From Adiantum capillus-veneris (lineage: Eukaryota; Streptophyta; Polypodiopsida; Polypodiales; Pteridaceae): a stretch of 64,000 nucleotides of DNA. Both the position numbers and the translations under genes were made by a program. Below the pieces are notes generated by a model, which did not search any database, had not been told where the DNA came from, and worked only from the letters and a program-made list of their open reading frames with translations. The stretch covers positions 3,500,001 to 3,564,000 of the forward strand of contig CM043967.1 of the NCBI GenBank assembly GCA_014529385.2. Reading direction: 5' to 3'. This document shows positions 23,474 through 34,678 of this stretch, piece by piece. Positions within the stretch are counted from its first letter, which is position 1. Each line of letters opens with the position of its first letter.

Positions 23474-24907
23474 TCAAGCATAGGAGAGTGATGATCTTTT
23501 GCAATGAGCATCCTCTTTTGGAACTTCGATGGTGGAAGCCCTAGGAGTCTCATTGCGAGTATTCTTCTTGGGGCAGGAACGATAGCCATGTCCTTGCTCC
23601 CCACACTTGAAACACTTATGGTCCTTGCGAAAAGCTTCAAGCTCTTCAGGAGAGAGTTTGTTTTTACCTTTGTAAAATCCCTTCTCCTTGGACCGATTGT
23701 TGTTGTTGTTTTTGTTGTTGGAAGTGACTTGGGAATTATTTTGAGCATTGGTTTTCCCCTTTGCATCATTTTTGTCTTTGTTTTCCATGGGCTTGACATT
23801 ACGTCTAGCCCCTTGATGGAAATTGATGCGTGAAGCAACCATGGTGTGATGGATTACTTCGGTAATAGTAGCAGGCCGTTGAGAGTTGATGTATTCGGCC
23901 ATCTCTTCAGGTAATCCCGCACAAAATTGTTGCCTTTGCTCGGCAAAATCTATTTTTTGAAAGACAGTAGCCTTGAGATGTAAATCCCAAAACTTGTCTA
24001 CATATTTGTGGATAGACTCATGGGAGAGGAGCTTCAAGCTGCGCCATTCGGTAAGCACTTTGTCCTTTGCATCGCTTGCAAGGAATTGCTTCATGATGGA
24101 AACTCATAGAGTTTTCCATGTCTTTGGGGCTTCACCATTTCCACGAAGGCTAGCCCACCATTGACGAGCTGATTTTTGGTAGTGCATAGCTACATGGCGT
24201 AGCTTGGAGGACTCTGTGAAGCCGTCATCTCCAAAGGCCGCATCAAATTGCTGGATGAAGGCCAACACTTTGTTGGTAGCACCGAAGGTGCCATCATAGG
24301 TGAGAAAAGAGATACTCTTTCCTCCCTCCTTGAACTTCTTTAGCTTTTGTGACCTTCGCCATGCAGGAAATGATTTGCGATGTCCTCCCCTCTTGTATTC
24401 TCTAGGAGAATAGCCATAACTTTTTTCAGAAGAGGAGGAATGTGAAGAAGAAGGAGAAGAGGGTGACCTCTTCCTAGCCCTTTTCTTCCTTTGTTTCCTC
24501 TCTTGCCTTTCAGAGTGATGAGGAGAAGGACTATGTGTTGATCTTTTCCTCTTGGGAGGAGTAGGCGATCGTCTAGACCGCCGTCTTCGTGGAGCCACAT
24601 CTTCAGAGGAACTTAGACTTTCATTGCTTTCTTGCTCTTTGGATTCCTCCTCTCGAATGGGAGAGAGTCTTCTTTTGGGGGTCTCTTCAAGAGGCCTCCT
24701 AAGCTCTCTCTCCTCTTGGAGAGGAAGGGAAATTCCATAATCACGAAGTTGTTGAGTAACTTCGGCTTGCAAAGCAGGGTTGCCCATAGCTTGCTGCAAC
24801 CTAGTGACGAGATAATTCACAAACATGGGAGCATCATCATTAGCACCTTCATGTGCAAAATCAAAGTTATCAATGTTCATTCTACTCTCTTGGTTATTGT
24901 CAGCCAT
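23474..24907 (-). pseudogene. gag: Gypsy B Gag with SR-like N-terminal region, one internal stop
   Basis: The start taken is ATG 24907 (MADNNQESRMN), as in related elements. Residues ~70-170 are rich in Arg/Ser/Pro (for example RRRSRRSPTPPKRKRS, KKRARKRSPSSPSSSHSSSS), resembling an SR/RS domain and probably disordered. The Gag core follows (AFIQQFDAAFGDDGFTESSKLR, ARQWWASLRGNGEAPKTW), then an in-frame TGA at 24104-24106, the rest of the core (GLPEEMAEYINSQRP) and a zinc knuckle CFKCGEQGHGYRSC (about 23573-23614). A second TGA at 23474-23476 separates it from protease. Confidence 0.88.
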
Positions 24908-25308
24908 GTTAACAAAATTTATGTATGTACTTAGTGTATGCTTTGGCAATTCAAAACCTTAGTTGCCACTCCTCTTAGCCTTTGAAAATTGGCTCTTAAG
25001 TATCTACACCCACGGCTCAAAGCGGTTAATTATAGAGAGTAGAGGAGTAGGTCTAACATAGCAGAGTTGCCAAGGGTTAGCTACTTTCGGACTTCTTATG
25101 GCTCAATAATGGTAAAGCCGTAGGCAAGTCTAGAAAGACTCCATTATTAAGTCCAAAGCTCCCGAGGTGTGCACCATCCCCCACATAGTGGGCTCAACAA
25201 AACCGATAATAGATCCCAGTTCCACTTACCCTATTATAATTAACAACATCAACCATTTATAGGCTACTTAAGGACCTCTCTTCTTAAGCAAGAAAAGAGA
25301 AACCAAAT

Positions 25309-25320
25309 GCTCTGATACCA
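25309..25320 (-). promoter_or_regulatory. Gypsy B primer-binding site
   Basis: The complement reads TGGTATCAGAGC, one base from the 5' LTR: initiator tRNA-Met type. Confidence 0.92.
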
Positions 25321-25321
25321 A

Positions 25322-26917
25322 TGTAATGGAATTGGCCTATTTAACTTGAGAGTAACGGAAATTAATGAGAGTACTTTTGAGACATAACTTTGTGAGCATA
25401 ACGGGTGAACATATTTGAAGATGGCAACATAATCATAGCAATTAGTTAACTTGGCATGAACAATACTTTTGCAAGAGAGAGAATTTAGAGAACATGACAA
25501 CATTTGAGGACCGGATTTATGTGGAGCCGGTCCCCCCTCCAATAGGCATTTGTATTATGATTTCTCCCATTAAGAGAGACTTGTTACAATACACTCTTTG
25601 TGTTCCTTGTGACCTAGGTGATGCAGTGAAGATGGAAAGCTTCATGCATCACAAACATAACATAAACTTAAAGAAAGCTTTAACTATCCCAAGCCTCGGT
25701 CCCAAGACCTCAAACACCTTCGAAGGTGGAGAGAGCTAGCAGGGAATGAGGGTAGGGAAGAGGAAGAAGAAACATTTTGTAGGAGAAAGAATTAGTTCCT
25801 CACTTATCATACTCTTGTTGCTAGCATACATAATAGCATAGTAATGAAGAAGAAGGAGATGGCAAGCTTAAACATTGAAGCATGGCTCTTGGTTGGATTT
25901 GCACTCCATAGCCAAGAGTGTTGGTGTAGGCTCTCAACCTCTACTTGCTTGGAGAGGGAGCTCTTGCACTTTGCATAGCACACAATGAGAGGGCGTGTGA
26001 GTGTGTGTGGGTGAGTATACCCCTCAAGCAAGCCCCCTCCTTGCTAGGTCGACCCCCCCTTCTAGCTCATAATTGAAGCTCATTGGCTCTTGCCAGGCCT
26101 AGCCAATCACAAGCTTGGGCCATTTCTAGCATTAGGTGTAGGCTTGGGACAAGTGTCCCCCTTTCCCCTTTGAGAGAGAGGACTTGATAAATGCAAAAAC
26201 AATTAGATAATTCAAGTAATTTATCATTGTACCCCTTTGAAGCTTAGCCAATAGGCTTCAAGCAACACATGAAGGTAACATGGGTAGGGACCTGACATGT
26301 GTCCTTGCTACCTCTTCAAGTTGGGGCTTCCCTTGTGTGTGTGTGAGTGTGTGTTCTCTATCTAATCCCTAGGAAAAGGGCTCGCCCCCCCTCTTGTAGG
26401 GATGCTTTTGACTTTAGGTGTTCAAGCACCTTACTCACCAAGCATGACAAAGCACTTGAACTAGGGGGTATTCCCACAAGCATCTTAGGCAAGCATGTCA
26501 AGGCACCTCAAGCACCTTAATCAAGCGGCAAGTCAAGCACCTCAAGCATGGAGTAAGTCAAGCACCTCAAGCACCTCAAGCAGGACAAGCACCTCAAGCA
26601 CGACAAGCATCTCGAGCTTGGGCCGGGTTCCCACCTCAAGCTCAGCCCTAGCTTACCTAAGGTCAAAAAGGTCAAAGGACTTTTACACACATTATTGGAG
26701 GTCTTCAATGAAGCTAACCCTAAGGTCTTTATGCTCCATTGGTTAGCGTTGCTCTTTGATAGACCATCTCCCATTTGGGCCCCTTTACCATTGGCACCGT
26801 GTTGAGATAGATCTATAAGCACATATCTATATCTTAACACTTGTTCCCGTTTACTCTCCCACATTAAGTGAATATGAGAAAATCATTTGGGTTGGTTAGA
26901 TATTAGATTTTATGACA
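25322..26917 (-). repeat. Gypsy B 5' LTR (1,596 bp)
   Basis: Outer end TGTCATAAAATC (minus strand, at 26917); inner end CCATTACA beside the primer site. It is collinear with 17920-19760 apart from the extra tandem units there. Confidence 0.93.
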
Positions 26918-26922
26918 TGTGC

Positions 26923-28460
26923 AGTGGTGCAGAAGGAAGGTAGACATTGAGTAGGTGAGGCTGGTTAGGGGAGGCAAAGGCAGAGTGATGGGGCTGCAAT
27001 GGTGGGATGCAATGGTGGTGAGGAGGAGCTCTAGATACAGTGGATATCGGGATGCAAAGGAGCTAAAGGGCAACGATGGGTAGGATCTAAAACCTAGAGC
27101 AGTTGCAGGGTAGTGGGTGGCCTAAGGGTGTGGGGCTATGAATCTTGTAGTGCGAGGTGGAGGCGGATGAGGAAGAGGGGCAAAGCAAGGGTGAGAAAGA
27201 TGAACAAGATTGTGGAGGAGATGATGAATCAAAGCACGATGAGGGAGTTGAGGGGGGTGTTGTGGGTGGCGGAGTTGCAGGCTCTCCAAGGGTCACTCTT
27301 TGGCAATCCAACTATTTGCCTGGGATTGCAAAGGCCAGCTATGGGATAGCCGTCAACACCAGCCTCACTACCACCATAAACATTGAATCGAATGCGGCAA
27401 GGAAGAAGAAGTTGCTTTCGACGGCGCCCTCCTCGCTGCCCTTTGCTCCATAGCGCCAAGACATGTTGATGCAGCCCTCAACGTGGTGGCAATGATGACG
27501 ATGTTCCAAATGCTAAGCGATGATAGTGCCAACATCCACATCCATATATGGCATCAAAATGGTCGCCGCTACACAGTTGAAAAACTTTATGAAAGTCTCC
27601 TTTGAGCCAAAAGCTCTATCTGTTGCGTTGCTCTGACGGGGACCCACTGTGCAGGGAGTCTAAAAAGGCCTACAAGGAACCTATGGTAGCTAGGAGGGCA
27701 AGCGATAAAGGACACAAGCTGGGTGTTGGGCGGTACAGCCATGTAGGTAAGGCCAAGAAGTTATAGTAGTGATGGAGGTTGGGGAGCGACCCGAGGATGG
27801 AAATCGAGGATCGGAAGGTTGTAAGCTTGGATTAATGGAGAAAAGGGGACAATATCTTTGCCCTTATCATCCATGTGGCTATTGCAAGCAAGGGGCTCAT
27901 GGAAGCTTGAGGTTGACGGAGCCATGCAATCCTTCGCTGATGTGGGCGTTGTGCTTGTATGAGTGCTTTTGTACTCTCTGCATGAAGTTGAGCCCTCTTC
28001 TTCAGAGAGGTGACTCTCATTAACTGCTTCAATGCCTCATCATCAAGCTTATTAGTAGGGTTGGGATGCCTTCACTGCTATCAAATTTCTCGGGCTAGCA
28101 TCATTACCTTCCTTCGTAGTTCTCTATAAATTTTTACAAAGGCTTCTCTCATTCTGACTATGTTGTTTCAGTCGCCCATTACCTACATGCTAGCCTCTTG
28201 TGACATGCAAACGAGCCTCATAATTATAATTTCTTTGTTGGCCTCGAGTGTGTCCAGCTGCTCTACAAGGTTCCTTTGTATTTGTTTTATTTGTGCTCTT
28301 GTTAGAGCATCTATAAATGTATCTCCTTCTGATTAGGACGGATGCGGGCTTATTTCCTTTCTTTTTTTACGTACCCTTGTTTGAAAGTGGTGGGTGCAAT
28401 GTTCTCAAAAAGTGTGCCTTGTAGTTGGTTTAAAAATCAAAGCAGCCAGCCCGTTGAAGG
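26923..28460. other. Low-complexity, G-rich region right of gypsy B
   Basis: The plus strand is G-rich and repetitive (GGTGG, GAGG). A frame at about 27400-27606 (plus) encodes an Ala/Met-rich stretch ending KLYESLL, and 27157-27450 encodes an acidic, Gly/Val-rich stretch. Neither has a start context, domain or neighbour that supports a gene. The minus-strand coiled-coil pseudogene lies at 27832-28400. Confidence 0.4.
27832..28400 (-). pseudogene. Unrecognised coiled-coil protein, decayed by stop codons only
   Basis: Read leftwards from about 28400, one frame runs to the stop at 27832 with about six stop codons but no frameshift over some 565 bases. The peptide begins with a basic RVRKKRKE stretch and continues with helical segments (RAQIKQIQRNLVEQLDTLEA, then EAFVKIYRELRRKVMMLA, then ALKQLMRVTSLKKRAQLHAE). 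The composition suits a coiled coil. I do not recognise the family; a transposon accessory protein or a host gene relic are both possible. Confidence 0.38.
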
Positions 28461-31002
28461 GAGGGGGAGAAGGAGATAATACGCTTTGAAAATTTAAGAA
28501 AATAGTGTTAAATGCTCGTTACATCTTTGATATTTGTGGATGCCAAACATTGCTTTCTTTATGTCTCGTGCTATGTCGAAATCTCTAGAAGAAGTGCCAT
28601 GTTAACCTTCACTTCAAGCGCCATTGCACTCATCTAGTGCACCCAACCATTGCAGCTATATTCTCATCATGATTGTTTGCTTCTGGATATCAATTGGTGT
28701 CAATATTCACACTTCATTTCCATGTATTATGTCCATATATTTTTGACTTGTAAACCATGTTTGTTCCTTGTGGTTGCCCATAATATTGGAATAGACAAAA
28801 AATTGTGAAGGATTTGTAATAACTGATTCTTTTTTTTGTGTCTAGGAAAAGTCAATTTTTCCCACACGATAGTGCATACTTCACTATCTCTGTGCTAGGT
28901 ATCAATCCTCATTGAATTTATGGACTTGCGCCAAGCCCATCTAAGATAGCATACCATTCAAATGATAGCCAGAAGCCCACATGATCAAGAAACCAACAAG
29001 ATAGATGCATTGCTCTCATGCCAAAGAGAAAGAGCATTAGTACTATCAGATGCATGGCATTGTTGGACAACCAAGGCCCCAAGGTTCAAATGTTGCTAGG
29101 ATAAAAAAGAGGGGCTCTAGTTTTGCAGGTCACAAATGCAGTAAGCAACTTTTTGCTATTGCACATGTATACACAATCTTTAGAGTAACTACGATCGATA
29201 CGATGCTTGTACAACTCGGATATAGAGTTAGCCAACATTATCTTGGTTAGCCTTATTTTTCTCCCTAGTCTGGTACATGATAAGCTATTTTTCTCCCTGG
29301 TGTAGTACATGACATTTCTAAATTTTGAGTATTATAAAGGTTGATGTTTATTGTCAGCAACTCTGATGCATGCTTTTGATTGATGCATGTAATTCAACCA
29401 AAGTTTCCTAAAGCAACAGAGAAAGTTAATCTACATCCAATATTTGATCAAATTCTCATGGTGTAAATGAATCCACCCTTCACGCGTCTTGCTCTTTAAG
29501 CTAGAAATCAAATTTAAAACAGTTTCCAACGTCTTTTGTTCGTATTCCAAGAACGGTTCATTATTTTATGATTGGCAATTCTTGTCAACAAAGATTGTGG
29601 AGCTTTTAGATTTGTATCTTCATTTTTTTTTTGCTAAAAGTGATATGCAAATGTTTTTACGCACATCATCGCAATGAAGACATCATGGTTTAATTTATTA
29701 TCTCAGCTTATGCACTCACATTTGTTGAGTTATGAACTCACAATTATTGATCCGAGCAAAAATTATTTATAGCATGAAAATGTGCCACTAACTTTGGTAT
29801 TTGATTCATTTCAAGTAGGTTCACCAATTGAACTACCTTTAATGTGTGGGCGTTATGCTCATCTTATCATGGCAGGCCTTGTGATTTTCTCACTTGTTTT
29901 GAATTGCTTAGTAGAGTAAAAAATGTGAAAAGATCCCTCCAAAAGCTCCCTTGAAACCTCTACTCGGGTTATTTTAAGCATGGTTGGCCCAAATTTCCAA
30001 CGCTTAAACAACCTTAGAGCTCATTTGAATATGTGGCAATAACACAAAAATGAAGGGAAAAGTAAACGGGGAGGGGCCGGGGGGGGCGCAATATTTGTCG
30101 CTCTTAAGGCAAAGGGGCACGAGGGCATGGTGCATGTAGGAGGGGAAGGGTCTCTTGTGAGTTCCATTCGTAGTTGACATGCGATGGTGTCAAGAGCACC
30201 GAGTGCTAGGTAGAGGTGAGGGAGGGGAATGGACTGGAGGTCAACATGCAGAGGATTCTTTTTTTTAGTATTGCAGTGTCATGGGATGGGCATGGACAAG
30301 GCATGGATGTGATGGTTAATAGAGAATGTCCAAGTCCATTGCTTGGGATGTCTGCGATTCGAATCCATGTCTTGCAAGGAATCTTGAAGGTATCCACGAA
30401 GATTGAGGCTAATAGAATTAGAAACGAGCCAAATAGCTAGTTTTGGCTACGATTTAGATTTGCTTTCTTTAAGGGGACCTCAACGAGATGCTTTCTCAAA
30501 AAAGGAAGGGTAAGGGAAGATAATGCGCGCAGGTGGGCGGAACCAAGGGCAAAGGGGCAGATGAGGATGCGTGCAATTATGCAAGGCATATGGGCGGATT
30601 GGGCAAATGAGAATGTACGGCTTCGGAGAGCGCTACAGGGAGACGCAATAGCACCCACGACAGGCACTTTTTTTTTGAGAGAAAAGTATTGAATACGACA
30701 GGCGCTATTGCTCGGATTCCTTTGGTAGATCTTTGATGCCCGTAAGTGACAATTTTATATGGCCTTTGAAACGTAGGCACATACTTCCTCATTCTTAGGT
30801 TTATTCATTACCTCGAAAGATTCCTTGCACCTCAAGCTTCCTTTCCACTTGAGAGTCTACCCTTCCACTTTGAGATTGAGCTTCCAAAACAGAATGCCAG
30901 ATTCAAACTCGACCCAATTGGCTCCATGGGTCTCAGTCAAACCCCATAACCAGTCCAACTCACGCCCGTGGGTGCTATAGGAGGGCAGTCCATTTAATAA
31001 AT
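28461..31002. other. No recognisable gene
   Basis: 2.5 kb of AT-rich sequence with short open frames only. I see no domain motif, terminal repeat or RNA gene. A T/A-rich stretch near 29617 and G-runs near 30070 are unremarkable. Confidence 0.5.
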
Positions 31003-31010
31003 TAAAAAAA

Positions 31011-31475
31011 GGGAAAATTACCAAAATACCCCTCAAATTTAAAAAATTTCCAAAATACCCTTGTATCTATTTTGGTTGGATTGTTCAAGATTTTCTAATC
31101 TTCATTTGTTTTTGACAATTGAGATCCGTTTTTGAGTGCTTAGCATGTAATTTGTCACCAGTTAACCATCGCAAAAAAGGCAATTATGTCTAAAAATAAT
31201 GAAGCAATTCATCTCCAAAGCCTACGTAATTAACTCAAATTGTAGTTTTAGCATCTTGTACGATAGACAATCACTCTTCCTGTGAAGACCTACAAAAAAA
31301 ATTATTTTTCGAGAAATTTTCTCTCACAAGCAAGGGTATTTTGGGAATTTTGGAAAATTTGAAGGGCATTTTGGGAATTTACGACAAAATATCTGGGGTA
31401 TTTTGGGAATTTTTGAAATTTGAGGAGTGATTTGGGAATTTCCTCAAATTAGAGGGGTATTTTGGTAATTTTCCC
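31011..31475. mobile_element. MITE-like element 1 (465 bp)
   Basis: The ends GGGAAAATTACCAAAATACC (31011) and the matching complement ending at 31475 form terminal inverted repeats of about 24 bases, identical over that length. They are flanked by TAAAAAAA on both sides (31003-31010 and 31476-31483), an 8-bp duplication, although A-richness weakens this evidence. The interior repeats GGGTATTTTGGGAATTT in degenerate form and has no coding capacity. An 8-bp duplication would fit a hAT-type mobiliser; a 9-bp Mutator-type one is not excluded. Confidence 0.7.
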
Positions 31476-31520
31476 TAAAAAAAACCCCGTTTGACCCCCT
31501 CATGGCTTTCACGTTAGCTA

Positions 31521-31871
31521 AGAGGGCTCCCCCATACACCCTTTAAAAAAACAATTTAAAAAAGGGCCCTCTAAAGTTTGAAGGGCCCTTTCAAAATTTC
31601 ATTGGGTGCCCATATGCCCTTTGAAAATAGGTTTTCAAGTGGACTGTGCAAGGAATTTCAGAGCACACCCTCACTTTTGACTTGTTAACCTTCTATAGCA
31701 AGTTGTAATGGCGTTTTTGAAATGTAGGGGGTGGTAGAAGGACCCCCTAAAACTTTTGTGCTACATTTTAGGTGAAGTACCCTTTACTTTTCAGTAACCC
31801 TATGAGGCTCAAATTATTTTTTTGCAGGGCCCTCTAATAGCACCATTAGAGGGTCTATGGGGGAGCCCTCT
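31521..31871. mobile_element. MITE-like element 2 (351 bp)
   Basis: AGAGGGCTCCCCCATA at 31521-31536 is perfectly inverted at 31856-31871, and similarity extends a few bases inward. Within it, near the right end, CCCTCTAAT...ATTAGAGGG (about 31829-31852) forms a perfect 9-bp stem with a 6-base loop, repeating the terminal motif. There is no coding capacity. A target duplication is not clear (possible TA). Confidence 0.55.
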
Positions 31872-32929
31872 AATAGCCTTCACCTCACTGCTGCCTTCTC
31901 TCGTTGCCGCTTTCTTGCGTCATCTTGGCGCCCGTCGGTTGTCAGCTGCCTACGAGCATGCGTTGTCTGCAGCACCCCTTCCCTTTCCTTTGCGTTCGCC
32001 AGAGGATCTCCCCGATTCTCTTTAATAAACCATGAAAACAGATTGGGTCCTCCCTTAATTAAATCAATCAGTGTGAAGGGCCTTCCGGGGTGGAATCTAA
32101 GAAGATTCCAGCATGTGTAAAAGGCATAAAAAAAAGCACAGGCTTTTCTGTTCTCTTCTAGTCGACGTCGCAGACTCAGACGCAGGCTGCAGCGCTCAAG
32201 GCTCCCTCGACAGTCGCGTCGCTGCTCTGTCCTGCGCTGCTGAAAATGCCGTGAGCTGTGACCCGTGGTCTGCAGGCTGTGGGTGCGCGCTGGCCCTCAA
32301 CCTCGGGAGAAGAAGGCTCAAGTCATTGCAAGCCTAAACCTCTTGGGAGAAGAAGCGTCAACGTTGCGTACATTGTAGTGGGCTGAAGCCTGACGGCTCG
32401 TTTTGGAGAACTTTTAGGAGTCAGACCTTGGCATCATTGCAGGCACAAGGGGGATTGAAGTAGTGCAATTTCTTTGTAAGGTAAGCAAAGAAGAGAGAGG
32501 GGGGGAATATCAATTACTTGTAAGGTTTAAACTTACATTTGAAGCTTCAAGAATAGCAGTGCAATTTGTATGTTTGTAACACTGAGGTTCTTTTGGTGTA
32601 TATAATGTATTACAGATTGAATCCGAACAAAAGCGGATTTAAAGTTTGAGGGGTTTCAAACAAGATTTTGATTTTCAGCGACCAAAATAAACACATTTGA
32701 GGTACTAAAAAACGATAGGTACATGATTTGAGAACTTTATGTAATGCTCATGTTTTAACCGATTTTGTTGATGTATGACTTTGGTTAATGTTTACTGTTT
32801 TTAAATTTACTGTCAAAATTAGGCGTGGTTGAAAGTAGTTTTCAAAGTATTACGCGCAAACTTGGGAGATCCAAATGTGATCCAACTGAAAATGGCTTCC
32901 CCGGTTGAATAAATAATCATGGGTAGACT
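31872..32929. other. No recognisable gene; possible leader of the hAT-like remnant
   Basis: Moderately GC-rich to about 32480, then AT-rich. No supported coding frame. It directly precedes the hAT-like pseudogene, so parts could be its untranslated leader (inference). Confidence 0.35.
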
Positions 32930-33620
32930 TAAATGAGGATGCAAATGGAAATGGGGATGCTAGTGAAGAGGCAAATGTAGTACAAAATGAGGCTATTAAA
33001 AAGGACATTTCACTGTCCTTCTTACCACATTGGACTTAAAACATGCATGGGCTTATTCTATTTATGCGCCGGATGGTAGTGAAAGGGCAAAATGCTTAAT
33101 GTGTACGGAATATGGCTTTAAGAGCCCCTTTGCTCAAGAGGGTTCGAGGATCCTTCAACTCCTGAGTCTTGATAGACATAATGAAGCAAAACCCACATAA
33201 GCTTGCCGCTCACGGTGGAAGCTTAGAGCGCATACAGATGTTTTACCTATCCAAAAGCATGCTGAGCTTATGGTCGATGTGGAAAAGCATCGCATTATCA
33301 CGATCATGCATGTCCTTGAATTCTTATTATAAACAATGCGAGTTGATGCGGTACATGCCTACTCTCACTATGCCAATAAATGATGAGTGCTTGGTATACA
33401 CAAATAGGAGTTCATCAAAGCAGCAAAAGAATGCTATTGGGAGGAAATGAAAAATCCATCTCCAAAAGTTGTTTCTTTTCTGTTTTGGTTGATGTTAGTA
33501 TAGATTTGAAATTAGAGAAGCACATGATTGTCTATATCACCTATTGGTAAAGGCTCATACGTATGAAAATTTGTGACACTACTTCGGATGTCCTTGTGAT
33601 ACATAATGGTCCAACACCAT
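32930..33620 (+). pseudogene. hAT-like transposase (TTF-type zinc finger/DUF4371), N-terminal remnant
   Basis: After an acidic start (NEDANGNGDASEEANVVQNEA) comes SFLPHWT. One frame change later, HAWAYSIYAPDGSERAKCLMC and LSLDRHNEAK, then PHKLAAHGG in the next frame, give the W...C-x2-C...H...H order of a TTF/BED-type zinc finger. Near 33490-33550 SVLVDVSIDLKLEKHMIVYITY resembles the V/M-D-E-S-T-D...HLIVY block of DUF4371 transposases, with key acidic and threonine residues lost. At least four frame lesions and several stops are present; nothing of the C-terminal dimerisation domain is seen. Assignment by remembered family pattern. Confidence 0.55.
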
Positions 33621-34048
33621 CACCATTTGAGTCACTATCAGTCATGTTGACTAGAAGAGTATGGTTGTATGAAGAGGATAGGATAAGGTACTTGGAAGAA
33701 ACCACTTCAAATAAGCACGTACAACTTCAACTCAGCACCCAATCTGAGACACAAATGGACAGCCGGCAAACTATCCTCCTCCAATCCACTTCTTTACCTC
33801 CAAATATGGATCTATACTCTATAAAAGTGACCACTTTGTATCTGAAACTTATTGCAACCAATAGACAACCTTTGTGTACTTGCAAAACTCGTACCAGTTC
33901 CTTGAAAACTTGCATCGGATGCGACAATACCAGATCTGAATCTAAATAACAACCACCTCCGAACTCCACTGAAAAAACACCGGAATAGTAGCGAACACGT
34001 TGCAGAATTCTCCAAGATTGGATCTCAAAACGGGAGTCCTAATGCCAT
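33621..34048. other. Unassigned sequence between transposase remnant and LTR-like stretch
   Basis: Open frames of 80-128 codons occur on both strands without domains. The right end (about 34035-34048), read on the minus strand, is TGGCATTAGGACTC, which could be a degraded primer-binding site. Confidence 0.35.
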
Positions 34049-34678
34049 GTAAGAAGTGGCAACAGATGATGGATGGATATTGTTGAAAACAACGGTAACC
34101 AATGCACAATCCCTTAGATCAAACTACCTCACATAGGATGGGCTCAGCCACAAAACAACCCTCTCCTAATGATCAGCCCCTGGGAGGTATGGGGCACTAG
34201 TGCTCCGCCAGGACCAACCGGAGAGGTGACAATAACACAAGCATAGGTGATTGCATTCGAAGAGAGGCCCTCATGCTACATTGCTGAAAACAACCTAGCG
34301 CTTCTTTGCCTTCCCCTGTTAGACATATCCTGTCCACAATGCATTCTAAGAGACGACATTTTAAACAGGGTGCTCGTCAAGCACTTATGCACTTTTTTGT
34401 GCTTTTGTGAGTACACCACATTTGGCATACATGTGAATGGAAGCACTACCAAGCACGTCGTCTTATTGACACTCCCTAACTCAACATCTCACTGCGCATA
34501 TGTTCCCTTATGTTAGCTTCTTATGTAATGCCACATAGCTTCAAGACGCAAGCATAGGTGCTCAAATTTGCAGAGAGGCCCCTGCTTTGCATCCAACAAA
34601 AACTACCTAAATCTTCTTTACCAGTCCATGCTTAACATACCCATTCTCAAAAGGACATCGCACTTGGCATACATCTGG
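34049..34678 (-). repeat. Probable old LTR remnant with internal duplication
   Basis: It begins TGTAAGAAGTGG beside the possible degraded primer site. A segment at 34234-34360 (AAGCATAGGTG... GAGAGGCCC) is repeated in diverged form at 34550-34680. Element E starts at its right edge, so the remnant is probably truncated by E. Moderate-to-low confidence. Confidence 0.35.

Larger units (their letters stand above)
17920..26917 (-). mobile_element. Gypsy B: complete 9-kb Ty3/gypsy element
   Basis: Long LTRs (17920-19760 and 25322-26917) flank a gag-pol region read on the minus strand. TGTGC at 17915-17919 and 26918-26922 is a perfect 5-bp duplication. The primer site is TGGTATCAGAGC (complement of 25309-25320). 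Gag, protease, RT and RNase H lie in one continuous frame broken only by three TGA codons; one frameshift lies in integrase. It is the best-preserved gypsy element in the window. Confidence 0.95.

Noticed and set aside
27157-27606. Possible host gene on the plus strand
   Set aside because: The acidic Gly-rich and Ala/Met-rich frames lie in G-rich repeats, change frame, and have no domain or splice evidence I can defend.
31822-32340. Short gene right of MITE 2
   Set aside because: Overlapping frames of 67-87 codons in different phases with Ser/Cys/Leu-rich composition, no motif.
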